64,000 nucleotides of DNA, taken from contig CAUYUJ010014338.1 in NCBI GenBank assembly GCA_963575745.1, forward strand, positions 242,501 to 306,500. The letters run 5' to 3'. Positions 32,150-43,780 of this stretch are shown piece by piece; the first letter of the stretch is position 1; every line of letters begins with the position of its first letter. The notes beneath the pieces are model-generated. The model had not been told where the DNA came from. It saw only the letters and a list, made by a program, of their open reading frames with translations, and did not search any database. This stretch comes from Prorocentrum cordatum (lineage: Eukaryota > Sar > Dinophyceae > Prorocentrales > Prorocentraceae). The position numbers and the translations under genes were made by a program.

Positions 32150-32530
32150 CCCAGATGAGGAGCGGGGGGGGTAGCTTCGGAAGCCCCCCCTTTGGAAAGG
32201 GGAGCCCGGGCTGACCCCAGGCCCCGAAAAGGAGATAGGAGGGTAACGTCCAAGCCCCCCCCCCGCTTTAGCCAGGGACCCCCCAGCTACAAAATCCAAA
32301 CAAAAGGAGGAGGCGGGAGCTTTGGAAGCCCCCCTTCCCTTTTGAAAGGGAAGCTCGGGCTGACCCCGGGCCCCTGAAGGGTGGGGGGAGCTTCCAAGAC
32401 CCCCCCCTTTAGCCAGGGCCCCCCCCCCCCATGAACAAATACCAACAAAAGGGGGGGAGGGGGAAGCGTCTGAAGCCCCCTCCTTTTCCGAGGGAGCGGG
32501 GGGGGGGTAGCTTGAAGCTGGGGCCCCCCT
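32150..32530. repeat. GC-rich tandem repeat with GGTAGCTTCGGAAGCCCCCC
   Basis: Three degenerate units at about 32,160, 32,310 and 32,450. They share AGCTT..GAAGCCCCCC, TTTGAAAGGG and CGGGCTGACCCC blocks separated by C and G runs. Confidence 0.6.
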
Positions 32531-32534
32531 TCTA

Positions 32535-33240
32535 ATGAGAAGTGTACCACGAGGGCTCTCTTTCCTATATCAACAAACACATATGCATCCATGAGACTTG
32601 GGACATCTTGGGGGGTCTTTGGCGCCTCGTGGGCCGACTTGGCGTCCTCTTGGGCAGGTTTGGGGCCTTCCGTGGGCTCTTGGGTCGTCCAGGAGCGATT
32701 TGGGAAGGCTGTTGGGTAGTCTTGGAGCTTCGGGAATTCGAAACGACGAACATGGGGAAATCCATGGCTTGGGCCGTTGCCCTTTCGGCGCGTCGAGGCT
32801 CACTTGGGAGGGGCCCTGGAGCCGTCAGGGATCACCAGGGCCTCCATGCCAACCTTTGGCAGCGGCCAGCCCCCCCCCCCCCCTAGTGGAGGTCCCCTTG
32901 GAGCACCCTTGGGGCGTCTCATAAACCTCCTCGGCAGTTGAGGCCACCTCGTGAGCAGTCTAAAAGCCCTCGATGCTGTGTTGGGGACGATTCGATGCTC
33001 TCTTCAGTCGCCTGGACGGCGGTCTGATCGCTCTGGGGGCCGATCTGACCCCCAGGAGCGGGCCTGACCCCCAGGTGCCCCCATTCGCGGTCAGGGTCCC
33101 AGCCTGGGGATCCCCAGGCCCAGTACAAACGATCGCTGTCGAAACGAATCTGCCTCAAACTCGACACGTATTCTGGATACATGTTTACTCCAAAACCCGG
33201 ATAGCAACGCAAGGGCGCGCGGGAGCTCGGCCCCCCCCCC
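32535..33240. other. Unassigned DNA
   Basis: Some CCTCTTGGG-type units at 32,600-32,720 (dispersed CCAAGAGG family) and a C run at 32,868-32,883. No gene is recognised. Confidence 0.35.
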
Positions 33241-33665
33241 AGCCAAGCCCAGCCCCCTCCCCTTCCCAGTCCCCTCCGCTCGGCAGCCTGGCCTACAGCC
33301 CCAAGCCCCCTCTCAGCTCGGAACGCTTCATTGCCGTCGTCGTTCGTCGTCCCAGCTCAGCCTGCAGCACGTTCCAGCCCCCTCCGCTCGGAGCCTTGTA
33401 TGCTTGTCGTCGTTCGTCGTCCTCCTGGCCTCGCCTACAGCCTGGCCCAGCCCCGACGCCTGGCCCAGCCCCCTCCGCTCGGCCGCTTGGAGCCTTACCG
33501 TCGTCATCGTCATCGTCGTCGTCCCTCGTCTTCCCAGCCTGGCCTCAGGCCCAGCCCAGCGCCCAGCCCGGCCCAGCCCCCTCCGCTCGGAGCCCTTTGC
33601 CCAGGAACTTTCATGTCGTCGTCGATCGTCGTCACTTGTTACCCCTCCCCACGTCTCCCACCCCG
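33240..33665. repeat. ~100-bp degenerate tandem repeat with CCCCCTCCGCTCGG
   Basis: The core CCCCCTCCGCTCGG occurs near 33,256, 33,378, 33,468 and 33,577. Between the cores lie TCGTCGTC trinucleotide runs and CAGCCTGGCC blocks. Confidence 0.6.
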
Positions 33666-33694
33666 TAGCCCCCTGACCTGGAGTCTCGGTCCCC

Positions 33695-33760
33695 TGCACA
33701 CTCTCTCTCTCTCTCTCGCTCAAAATCTCTCTCTCTCTCTCTCTCTCTCTTCTGAGAAGA
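33695..33760. repeat. (CT)n microsatellite
   Basis: CTCTCTCTCT runs over about 60 bp. Confidence 0.9.
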
Positions 33761-34034
33761 TGGGCCCAAGAAGCTCACCCTTCCTCACCATGCTCCTGTC
33801 CCTCGCCGCTGCCTCATGCAAGAACCTGGGTACGCGTGTCATTTGTTATTATGGATGCTGCAGGGCCCTTGGGCGCTCTCCTGAGATCTCTTGGGCCGGC
33901 TTCGCGTGTCTAAGGGACCTCTCAGGATGTCGACTTCTTGGGCTGACTGAGGCCTCCCTGGGAGATTAAATCTCGGGGCATCTCGTAAGTTTCATTCAGC
34001 CTGGTGAGAACTCCAGGGCAATGTCAAAAACAAC

Positions 34035-34475
34035 TTGTGCCTGTACGACCACCCTTCGGGTGATATGGAGGTCCAGAGGGGAGGGGGAACCAACGTCTCA
34101 GTCAATCGATCTCGCATCGATCAAACTCCCGATCTCACAACAGATCTTACTAACGATCTCACAATCGATCCCTCTACCGATCTCACAACACATACCACTA
34201 CCAATACCACAATCGATTCGACAATCGGACTTACTATCGATCTCACAAGTGATCTCACGATCGATCTCACAACATATCTCACTATCGATACCCCAATCGA
34301 TCTCGCCAACGGCCTGACAGTCGAATTCACAACCGATCTTACATTGTGACTCACTTTCGATCTCAATATCGATATCACCATTGGTCTAACCATCGATTTC
34401 ACCATCGGTCCCACAATCGATCTTACAATCGGCCCCATAATGGATCCAAGTACCGTTCTCACTGTCGATTCCCCC
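34035..34475 (+). repeat. Composite 12-bp-repeat element, copy B
   Basis: The leader contains TACGACCACCCTTCGGGTGA and is followed by AGGGGGAACCAACGTCTCAG. About 27 units near ATCGATCTCACA follow, with no GGGACACCGACG block and no tail. One frame is open from the leader (LYDHPSGDMEVQRGGGTNV) through the first part of the array (TIDLTTDL-type) to 34,349. Confidence 0.75.
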
Positions 34476-34704
34476 TTCTACAAGAAATATAGACTCTACC
34501 CCCCCCTGGCGTTATCAATCCCCCCGCGTCCTGTGTAAATCACATATGAATATGGAATATGGCCACATGTCCATTCTAACTATGAAATCACACTGTCCCA
34601 GGCCAACCGGGTTTTTTCACCCTGAGGTTCCCTTGTGAAAGCACTATGCGGTGACATTCTTTGTTCGAACATAACACTGTTTCCCGAATCCCGTGTAAAT
34701 ATTA

Positions 34705-36055
34705 CCATAAGGCGCACATGCGCGCGGCCTCCGCGCGCGCGTGCCGAAATCCCTCCAAACACACTGTGATTTCAACAATAGCAAGATCGGACTTCAATAA
34801 TACAATAAGGCGCACATGCGCGCGGCCGCCGCGCGCGCATGTCGAAACCCTTTTAAACACACTGTGGTTTCAACATTGTCAAGATCGGATTTCAATAATT
34901 CATTGTAAAAACATGTTTTGAAAAAGAAGAAAAAACGACGCTCTCACCCAAACACTTTGGAAATTCTGCCCGCGCGCTCTTGCAGAACCTTTCAAGAACC
35001 AATGGTGTTACAACATTCCTGTCAAATGGGCCTTCACGGGTTATTTTCGCTCGCACGTCGAACTAACTCAACAACCCCCGCGCGCTTGCCAGACGCGCCA
35101 TCCCTTGTAACTAATACGATAAGGCGCGCATGCGCGCGGTCTCCGCGCGCGCATGCCGAAATCCTCCCAAACACACTGTGATTTCAACAATAGCAAGATC
35201 GGACTTCAATAATTCATTGGAAAGAATACCACTGGCGCACGGGAAAATCACGAACATCTGTTCGCGCGCTTGCATAATCATGCAAAAAACAATGGTTTTT
35301 GAACATTCATGTCACGCGGGGCTTCGCGGACAACTTCTCGCGCGCACGCCGAACTCATTCAACAACTGCCGCGCGCGTGCCAGAGGCAAACTTTTCCACG
35401 AATCCCTTGTCAATAATACAATAAGGCGCACATGCGCGCGGCCGCCGCGCGCGCATGTCGAAACCCTTTTAAACACACTGTGGTTTCAACATGTTCAAGA
35501 TCGGATTTCAATAATGCATTGTAAAAACATGTTTTGAAAAAGAAGAAAAAAACGACGCCCTCACCCAAACACTTTGGAAATTCTGCCCGCGCGCTCTTGC
35601 AGAACCTTTCAAGAACCAATGGTGTTACAACATTCCTGTCAAATGGGCCTTCACGGGTTATTTTCGCTCGCACGTCGAACTAACTCAACAACCCCCGCGC
35701 GCTTGCCAGACGCGCCATCCCTTGTAACTAATACAATAAGGCGCGCATGCGCGCGGTCTCCGCGCGCGCATGCCGAAATCCTCCCAAACACACTGTGATT
35801 TCAACAATAGCAAGATCGGACTTCAATAATTCATTGGAAAGAATACCACTGGCGCACTGGAAAATAACGAAAATCTGTTCGCGCGCTTGCATAATCATGC
35901 AAAACAACAATGGTTTTCGAACATTCATGTCACGCGGGGCTTCGCGGACAACTTCTCGCGCGCATGCCGAACTCATTCGACAACTTTTGCGCGCGTGCCA
36001 GAGGCACAATCCCTTTCAAATAATACCATGCGGGGCACATGCGCGCGGCCGCGCG
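34705..36055. repeat. 615-bp satellite made of two ~307-bp monomers
   Basis: The segment starting AATAAGGCGCACATGCGCGC at 34,804 recurs at 35,419 with almost complete identity, and a third start lies at about 36,030. Inside each 615-bp unit a related half-unit starts at 35,118 and 35,740 (AATAAGGCGCGCATGCGCGC). A partial copy at about 34,709 begins the array. Each monomer opens with a GC palindrome (CATGCGCGCGG against CCGCGCGCGCATG) likely to form a hairpin. Confidence 0.85.
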
Positions 36056-36056
36056 C

Positions 36057-36205
36057 ATCGTCGTCGTCGTCGTCCTCGTCGTCGTCGTCGTCATCTTCCC
36101 CTTTGTCGTCGTCGTCGTCGTCGTCGTCGTCCCCCTCGTCGTCGTCGTCGTCGTCGTAGCCGTCGTTGTAGTCGTCGTCGCCGTCGTCGTTGTCGTCGAT
36201 GGGTA
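36057..36205. repeat. (CGT)n trinucleotide microsatellite
   Basis: About 150 bp of CGTCGTCGT with a few interruptions. Confidence 0.95.
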
Positions 36206-36329
36206 ATCGCAGTCACGGCTTGAAGAGGTCTTGCGACCAAGTTGCGGGTAGGTGGGTGGGATGTTTGCACGAGCAGTGGAGTGGCCAACTCAATTGAGGT
36301 TAAATCAATCGCACCATAACTCTCGCAAC

Positions 36330-37240
36330 ACATTTCAGCATCGATCTCACAACAGATGTCAGCATCGATCTAAACACAGATCTCATCATCGATCCCACAA
36401 CAGATCTCACTATCGATCTCACTATCGATCCCACTATAGATCTCACAACGGATTTCACTATCGATCTCACAATCAATCCCACTATCGATTCGACAGTCGA
36501 ACTCACTATCGATCTCACCACCGAGCTCACAACATATCCAACTATCGATCTCCCAATCGGTCCCACCATCGATCTGACAGTCGAACTCACCATCGACCTC
36601 ACATTAAGACTCACTATCGATCCCACAACAGTGCTCACCATCAGTCCCACTATCGATCTCATAATTGGTCCCACCTCGATCTCGCTATCGGTTTCACAAT
36701 CGATCTCACAATCGATCTAACAATCGATCTCGCTATCGATCTCACTGTCGATCGCACTATAGATCTCACGAGCGATCTCACAATCGATCTCACAACAGAT
36801 CTCACGATCGATCTCACAACAGACCTCACGGTCGATCTCACAACAGATCTCACTATCGATCTCACAACAAATCTTACAATCGATTTCACTATCGATCTCA
36901 CCGCGGCGCCACCGACGGGACACCCCGCGCCACCGACGGGACACCCCTCGCGCCACCGACCGGACACCGCCGCGCCACCGACGGGACACCGACGGCACAC
37001 AGACAGGACACCGACGGGACACCGACGTGCCACCGACGGGATACCCATGGCCACCACCCGCCGCGGGAGGGGGGGTGGACAACCGGCTCCACAGCCCCCA
37101 GCCACAGCGGCACATTTCGTCACGCGCGCCCACGCAACATCGCCTCGTCCACACGCTCGACACGAACACGAAATCAAAAGTGCTTTCCCCGTGGGGGGCT
37201 CTCTGTTCCACTGCGATCTCACCCCCTCGCTTTCGACTTT
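36330..37240 (+). repeat. Composite 12-bp-repeat element, copy C
   Basis: About 47 units near CTATCGATCTCA (36,340-36,900), then about 10 units near GACGGGACACCG (36,905-37,045), then the conserved tail with GCCCACGCAACATCGCCTCG, CGACACGAACACGAAA and GGGGGGCTCTCTGTTCCACT. The leader is missing; a CGT microsatellite lies just upstream. A single 356-codon frame (36,252-37,322) runs through both arrays into the tail peptide PRPHARHEHE. It is open because both periods are 12 bp. Confidence 0.8.
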
Positions 37241-37244
37241 AATA

Positions 37245-38100
37245 CCTTGCACGGCCCTTGGACGCTCTCACAACTTCCCGTGGGCCGGCTTGGGGTGTCC
37301 CAGGGGCCACTCGGGATTTTAACGACGTGGGATTATTTGGGCTGACTGTTGGGCTGACTGGGGACTGGGGCCTCTCTGGGGACCCTTTCCCAGGGCTTCA
37401 CGTGGATTACACTCAGCCTGATGAGGCCTGGTGAGCAAGGTCGGGGCATGTTGATTTTCCGAGAAGTTGCAGTCTGATTGCTTCGAGCTTACTTGTCCAC
37501 TGCCCAGTGGGAGCCACTGCACAATGCCCCTTCCTGCCCCACCTGGCACCAACAAGCAACGCTTGGGGCGTGATTATCTAGTTTGCGGTGGGAATGAACG
37601 AAAGAGCGGATTACTAGCGAAGCCTGGCGAGGACCTTCGGGCTGCTTCGAGCCTCCCGAGAAGAAAGTACCGAACGCTATTGTGCTCGCAAAGCTGTGCG
37701 ATCTTTTTTCTACGACAAACCCTCAATCAATCAAACAACACACGAAGCATGAATTCTCTTGGCGGCGTCAGCCAGGGCGGAGAAACAGACACCACTCATG
37801 GCTACCAGACGCGGCGCTCTGGTCAAGCTCTGAACGCGCAAACGCGCACCGCCTGTCGGCGTGGACGCGGCAGCCCGGTCCAGAGGAACCCCGAACACGG
37901 GGAACCAAGCCCGTGCGTGGGGCATGTGCCCGCTGCCGGATCGAATTATAACAATATGATGATGACGGGTCGTCGTTCGTGTAACGAAAACAAGCAAGGA
38001 AGCCGGGCGCCCAAACGGCGCAGAACTAGGCAGCTCATAATTTGTCGAACTACACGTCCGGCAAAACAAACATGATCTGAAAGCGTACGGGACAGTACAC
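37245..38100. other. Unassigned DNA
   Basis: Moderate GC. Overlapping frames on both strands (for example 202 codons from 37,467, plus) have no recognised domain. Confidence 0.3.
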
Positions 38101-38285
38101 GCCGCCCACTGAAACTTCGGGCGTCCACGTTTGCGCTGGCGGTACCACTGCCTTGGTGCGCTTCCTCCCGGCTCACACACGAGGCCCCGCAGGCACGAGG
38201 TCCCGCAGGATCTGATCATCAGGGAGGTGTGCGATCTTGCTGTACAACTTGCCTTGTTAGTTCTAGTAGAACGTCGCTCAGAGAC
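38100..38285 (-). pseudogene. Possible LINE reverse-transcriptase C-terminal fragment
   Basis: On the minus strand one frame reads IAHLPDDQILRDLV and the next, after a break, reads QWYRQRKRGRPKFQW. The pair resembles the end of many non-LTR ORF2 proteins, where an RL.. segment precedes RxRGRPxxxW. The evidence is short and broken, so this is a tentative call. Confidence 0.3.
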
Positions 38286-38699
38286 CATCATCTCTTGATG
38301 GACAGCGAGTTGCCTTCAGTTGAAGAGGAATGAGGCGGGGGACGAGGATGAGGGAGGAGGTGGGCTTAGGAAAGCTGGGCGAAGAGCGTCGGGTGATGAA
38401 ACCGAGTCTAACAGAACAGATAAGGGACAAACGCTGATGGTCCCAGGTACATATGGTGTGCTGCTGGGGGCTCAAAGACGTACCCCCATGCGATACTTGC
38501 TGTTTGACCTCGGGACGCGCACTGGAGAATCGCCAGTTGGCCCGCTCGCGGGGCACTCGTCCACTGGTCGAATCATGTGGGGGCGACTGCATACTGCCGT
38601 GCTCTGGCCTGCAGCGTCTACGTGTCGTTCAGCCATCAAATTGAAGGCCCACCACGACACATAAAGGCGGCCACGGAGCAAGGAATCAGTGTATAGTCA

Positions 38700-39000
38700 G
38701 GCGACTGTTTGAGTACCACGCGCTGCACGCAAAACGAGTACGGGAATACTTAGAAGCCTTGACCGTAAAAGGAGGAGGAGGATCAGGTGGAGGACGAGGA
38801 CTTGAGGCTGGAACATAGTATCTACCGCCTGCGGGAACGATGTCCCAGGCCCACACCAGGAGGCAGCGGATACGAACAACTTCGGGCCCTGAAAGGGCCG
38901 AGGACATCCATATCAACTGCCGCCTGGGGTCACGGGACATCGGTTCCCCAGGTGGTTGATCTGTTTAGGTTCTGGCTACGGACACAGACACTCGACAATA
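38700..39000. other. Unassigned DNA
   Basis: No repeat or domain recognised; a small GGAGGAGGA run near 38,770. Confidence 0.3.
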
Positions 39001-39395
39001 TGATGTTTTCCAATGCGCGGTTCCAGAGGTCCCAGCCCCTTCCCAGGGGGCAGTTTTTCGCCCGGGGGCCATTTTTGATGGCCACAGGGCTCAACAACGG
39101 GCCCCCAAAGCCGAACTCGAGGAAACCGCCAGGATTGAATAAAATATCGTCGGAGATCTGGGGAGAGGACGAGGAGATGGACGTCTGGCGAGGAGGAATA
39201 AGAACAAACCCTCAGATCCGACGTCGCGAAAACATGCAACATCGTGGGGCGAACTCGACTGGAGCCCTGGGCCCGAACTTCCTGCGGCATTTTTTGGACA
39301 GGATCAATCCTTGAGGGCCCCAGGTAGCGAAACATGGCACCATCGCCCGTATCGAACAAATCGCGACGCCAGGATCTCAGCGATGGAGAGAACAA
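39000..39395. repeat. Dispersed repeat, copy near 39.2 kb
   Basis: 39,245-39,390 aligns to 17,555-17,690 (shared GGAGCCCTGG, GCGGCATTTT, CGCCAGGATCTCAG). The upstream part is also similar in style (AGGGGGC, TTTTCGCCC). A related block with CGCCAGGATCTCAAGG lies at 40,450-40,475. Confidence 0.5.
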
Positions 39396-39529
39396 TATGG
39401 ATGACGAGGACGGCGAAGAGGAGCAGGCAGCAGGCGCGCGCGTCAGGCGTGCTGCGCCGCGGCGCCATGGCAAGCGGCATGACCCCGCCGCGGCGTCGAA
39501 CCGGGCCCGCGCGCGCCGCACTTAAGAGG

Positions 39530-40500
39530 CCCGACGCGGCAGGCGAGGGCGTTCCTGGAGGAGCGAAGATGCCCCCAGAGCTCCCACGACACGAGTTTTC
39601 CAATCCCCGCATTTCTCCTCGGTATTGGCCTCGGGGGCCAATACCGGGCCCCAAAACCATCAACAATTGCTCCAGAATAGCAGGATACCCCCAGGGGGCA
39701 GCGGTAGAAAGACCTGTGCAGGGGCCGCGGATCGGAAAAAAACATATCGGCGGATGTCAAGTACCGGTGTAGCCATTCCCCTGACCTCTCCTGGGTTTGA
39801 GTGTAACCAGAATCTCGAAGCGAATCCAGCACTGGCGACGAGGGCCACCTAGGACGCCCAAAATGGCGAAAAAGAAAATGAGTGCCCAGGCATCCGACTT
39901 CTTTTTTGATTTTTTATGTTTTCTGTATTGCGTGGGTCCCCAAAAATCTGGAGCCCTTCCCCGGGACAAGCTTTTCATCCGGAGGCGTCTCTTGACGGTC
40001 CTGGGTCCCTGCAAGGGTCCCCCGAGGCCCGAAATCTGCAACAACCGTCCGTTGTGATTTTCTTCGCGGCGAAGGGATTGCTGGGGCGGTATCGGTGTAT
40101 CGTTTTTTCCTCCGAGTTCCAGCGTTTCGCCGCCAGCAGCACCCGTCCCAACGGCGAGCTGGGCCCGCTGCGGCCCACCGCGCCAAGGCCGCCGGTGGCC
40201 TCGGCCGCCACCTCCGGCCCCGAAGGCTTCAGGCCACGGCCCTCCCGCCGCAGGCCGGCGCGACATCGCCGCCGGCTTTTCAGCAGCGCGCTGTCGAGCG
40301 GCGAAGGCCCAGCTCTCCGACGATACGATTTCTGCTATCCAGGCGCACTTTTCCTCGGTTTCGGCTGCTGGGGCATGTGTATCAGGCCCCGGGGCCAATC
40401 CGTGACGGTCCCAGGGCCCGAACGAAGGCGAAATCGCTCAGAAAATGGCGACGCCAGGATCTCAAGGCTTGGGGCCGCGCATTAGAATCATATATCGTCG
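39530..40500. repeat. Dispersed-repeat fragments of the 39.2-kb family
   Basis: Blocks such as TTTTCATCCGGAGGCGTCTC at 39,972 and GGTCCCAGGGCCCGAACGAA at 40,407 match the same family near 11.4 and 46.4 kb. 40,120-40,320 is GC-rich without a recognised domain. Confidence 0.4.
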
Positions 40501-40733
40501 GAGACCTGGGGATGTGTCTGGTGACGGCCCGCCAGGAGCCGCGCCGTCGTCCAGCCGGGCATCGAGCTCGGGAGCCGCGCCGTCGTCCAGCCCGCCCACG
40601 GGCGCGAGGTCTCTGCAGGAGGCCGTCGCCGAGACACTGACCAGCCTGACGAACTTGCCCGGCGTATACTGCTCGTGGCAGGGGCTCTTGGCCGTCGACA
40701 AGTGCCGCCCGGGGATCAGCGCCATGTCCAGGG
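40500..40733 (-). CDS. Possible exon, unrecognised
   Basis: The minus-strand frame after an acceptor-like CGCCCAG reads ALDMALIPGRHLSTAKSPCH and QYTPGKFVRLVSVSATASC, then a duplicated LDDGAAP. Third positions are mostly G or C, and composition is balanced, as in the SNF2 exons. No family is recognised. It is on the same strand as, and far upstream of, the SNF2 exons, but nothing links them. Confidence 0.3.
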
Positions 40734-40904
40734 CAGCTGGGCGGAAATCGCGGCGCATGGTACAATGAGGAAGGCGGCGCGCTGACTCGAAATCTGAGCA
40801 AGCCTGATCTTGATCCAAGACGACAGCTCGAGAAAGAACCTTGATGCTGCACAGTATCATGTCCATCCGTATGGTGGGGTCTAGTCAGCTGTCCGCTACT
40901 CTTC

Positions 40905-41290
40905 ATTATCCTCACTCCTCCTCCTCCTACTCATCCTGCTGCTATTCGTTGTGATCCTCCTCGCTCGTTGTCGTGATCGCCGTCTTTCATTTTTCGACGG
41001 ATGAAAGAGCGATGGTCGTGGACGAATGCCGAAGTTCGACTGTGTAGAGGGCTCACACGAAGTTCACGTATCGATCAACCCCTTCGTGAGCGTGGTTTCG
41101 CCTGCTCTGGATGATCTGATGAAAAGTGAAATCTTGTAGGTGACGTGGTTCATGAGTGTCCAGGCTGGCAGCGAGTTGAGGCCATGCTGCCGCATGGCAG
41201 ATTCGAACTGTTCCCTGATGTGGAAGGGGGCTGCTGGTTGCCACCAGCACCAACACTCGCATCCACACCCACACATGCATCCACACACAC
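40905..41290. other. Unassigned DNA
   Basis: CTCCTCCTC at 40,915-40,935 and ACACACAC at 41,283-41,296. No gene is recognised. Confidence 0.35.
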
Positions 41291-41294
41291 ACAC

Positions 41295-42325
41295 ATCCTC
41301 ATGTGCATGGCCGAGGGGTGAGATCGAAATGACACGGAGACTCCCCACTGGGAAATCGGTTTCGGTTTCATGTCGTGCGCGCGGCGGGCGAGGCGAAGCT
41401 GCGTCGGCGGGCGAGCGGTATGAACTCGCCACTGCTACGTTGTAGGGCGAAACCGGGCCAAATGTTGTTTCCCTCCCTCCCGGTTGGCCGCTGGTTGCTC
41501 GGGGGTGTCCCGCAAGCTGGCTGGCGATGGCTTGGGGGTGTTCCGATGGTGTCCCGATGGTGTCCCGATGGCATCTCGTTGATGTCCTGTTGATGTCCAT
41601 ATGGTGTCCCGATGGTGTCCCGATGGGTGTCCACATGGTTTTCCGTTGGTGTCCCGATGGTATCTCGTTGGTGTCCCATTGGTGTCCACATGTTGTCCCG
41701 ATGGTGCCCCGATGGTGTCCCGATGGGTGTCCACATGGTGTCCTGCTGGTGTCCCGATGGCTCGCCGATGGTCTCCCAATGGCTGTCCCATGGTAGTAAT
41801 AGATAGATAACAGTATCTCTGGATCGTGAGACTGACCGATCGTGATATCAATAAACAGGTAATGAGTTCAAGTGTGCGATGGATAATGGGGCATGCTGAT
41901 CGTGAGACTGATGTATTGGTAGAGTGACCGATGGTGAGATCAATGTTGAGCCCGTAGTGGGATAGTGCTGTCGTTCGTGATGCCGATCGGAAGTGAGACC
42001 GATCGCGAGATCGACAAACATATGGTGAGACCGATGAGACGGATGGTGAGGGCGAAAGAACAGATAGTGAGATCGATCGTGAGATCGATAGGGCGACCTA
42101 TCATGAGGCGGATACTGAGATCGATAAACACATGGTGCTCGGATGGATCAAAATGGTGTCCTGATGATGTTCTGATGGTGTCCAGATTGTATCCTAATGG
42201 TGGCATTAATTTGAGCTGGGGGAAATTCCGATGGCGTCCCACCGCAATTGTCATCACTTGGTTGCCCCCCCCCACAAGCTCCTTTTCACCCGAAGTGTGG
42301 TCGTATGGGTATGCACGTTTGCATT
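41295..42325 (-). repeat. Composite 12-bp-repeat element, copy D (most complete)
   Basis: Read on the minus strand: leader at 42,315-42,240 (CCATACGACCACACTTCGGG), a few GGACACCATCAG units, an array near GATCTCACTATC (42,140-41,820), an array near GACACCATCGGG (41,800-41,525), then the tail at 41,480-41,300 with GCAGCTTCGCCTCGCCCGCC and CGCACGACATGAAACCGAAA. It has every module seen in copies A, B and C and is about 1.03 kb long. Confidence 0.8.
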
Positions 42326-42329
42326 TTGG

Positions 42330-42940
42330 CATATACAACATATGCATTGGCGTCTGATTTGCAACTACAACCAAATATGCTTGAATATGCTGCGTGCCAA
42401 TTTTGAGAGCCACCGTTCGTACACGTCTAATTAAAACATGGACCGACACCGCACGGCTGAAATGTTGGATCACATTCCAGATGGGCATGCACATTTTCGG
42501 TGGGCGCCGATCCCAACTCGGTCGGGCGTGGAGAAGGGATAGCACAGAAGACGGGAAGAAAAACAACAACGGGGATTGAGGACGGGGGGGCCGAGCAGAG
42601 GGAACTGGTGGAGAGGGGTGAAGGGGAGGACGTGGCGGATGAACAGCTGAAGGACAAGGGGGAGGAGGAGGGCGATAAAGACAACGACGGTCCTGTGAGG
42701 TGGGGGGTCCTACCTTCAAGCCGCAGATTGCATATCGATCGAGGAACCAAGGCAATCAAGTGCTCAACCGCCGCGTGGCCCGTCGAAAATCAGATACGCA
42801 AATCTCAAGTGAGGAATCTGTTTTTCCACTTTCTGAGAAAACGGCCGTCACCGGCCCCGCCTCCCCCTCCCAGGTGGCGTCATGTGCCGCGCTGGCGGAG
42901 CCTTGGGATGCTTAAGGATGGCCGAAGCAACGTAGGAACA
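42330..42940. other. Unassigned DNA with purine-rich tract
   Basis: 42,550-42,700 is GA-rich (GGGGAGGACG, GGAGGAGGAG). No gene is recognised. Confidence 0.35.
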
Positions 42941-42944
42941 GCAT

Positions 42945-43275
42945 GTCGGTGGCGATCTGCGCCACAGCGCTTGTGCACACCAAAGTTCTCGCGTGCACGA
43001 CGGCGCGCATGCACACCACATTGCCTGCGTGCACAGCGACAGCCGTGTGCAACGGAGCGCGTGTGTACACCATGGTGATTGCGTGCGCCATAACACCTGT
43101 ACACCACAGCGAATGCGTACACCGCAGCAGCCGTCTGCAACACAGCGCCAGTGTACACCGCAGTGCCTGCGTGCACCGCAACGCCTTTGTACTCCACAAC
43201 GCCTGTGTACACCACAACGTCCGCGTGCAACACAGCACTGGTGCACCCCACAGTGCCTGCGTGCACAGGACAGGT
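42945..43275. repeat. 18-bp minisatellite, forward arm
   Basis: About 18 units near GCCTGTGTACACCACAAC. It begins GGCGATCTGCGCCACAGCGC and is the reverse complement of the array at 43,945-44,175. Confidence 0.85.
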
Positions 43276-43364
43276 TGACGGTTGAAGGAGCATGTAGGTG
43301 AGGATCTGCTGCGGACTGCTAAACACCACGCAGGGGTAATGCTGAGAAGATAATGCAGTGTTCG

Positions 43365-43410
43365 TTTCTCCTCCTCCTCCTCCTCCTCCTCCTCCTCCTC
43401 CTCCTCCCTC
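43365..43410. repeat. (CTC)n microsatellite
   Basis: About 40 bp of CTC in the spacer between the two inverted 18-bp arrays. Confidence 0.95.
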
Positions 43411-43654
43411 ACCGTCCTACCTGTCGTGCGGGCCGGCGTTACAGCGCGCGTGCGGATCTCACTGCGCACCGCAAAACAGGAATGGACGAGAAAAACGTAA
43501 CCGCTCGTGCCATGAAGCGCCACGGTGCCATGCCACAGCGCCCCCATGCCACAGCGCCTCCCACTGCACGGCCTCGACAGTGTCCGACGCCTCAGGCGAA
43601 CTCCTTTCGGAGGACGCCGCCCCTGTCTGTATGCGCGTCCCGACCCCCAAGGCA

Positions 43655-43780
43655 CGGCACCTCCTCCTCCTCGTCCTCCTCGTCCTCTTCATTTTCCTCT
43701 TCCACTTCCTCTTCCTCCTCCTCCTCCTCATCCCCCTCGTCTTTTTTTCCTCCTCCTCCGCCTCCTCCTCGGGAGGATTC
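43655..43780. repeat. CTC/CTT-rich microsatellite
   Basis: CCTCCTCCTC, TTCCTCTTCC and CCTCCGCCTCC runs; the overlapping frames are Ser/Leu/Pro or Arg/Lys artefacts. Confidence 0.85.

Noticed and set aside
30192-32299. Open frames of 248, 225, 278 and 363 codons
   Set aside because: They are translations of an 18-bp minisatellite, whose period keeps frames open.
36091-36333. Arg-rich minus-strand frame near 36.2 kb
   Set aside because: Translation of the CGT trinucleotide microsatellite.
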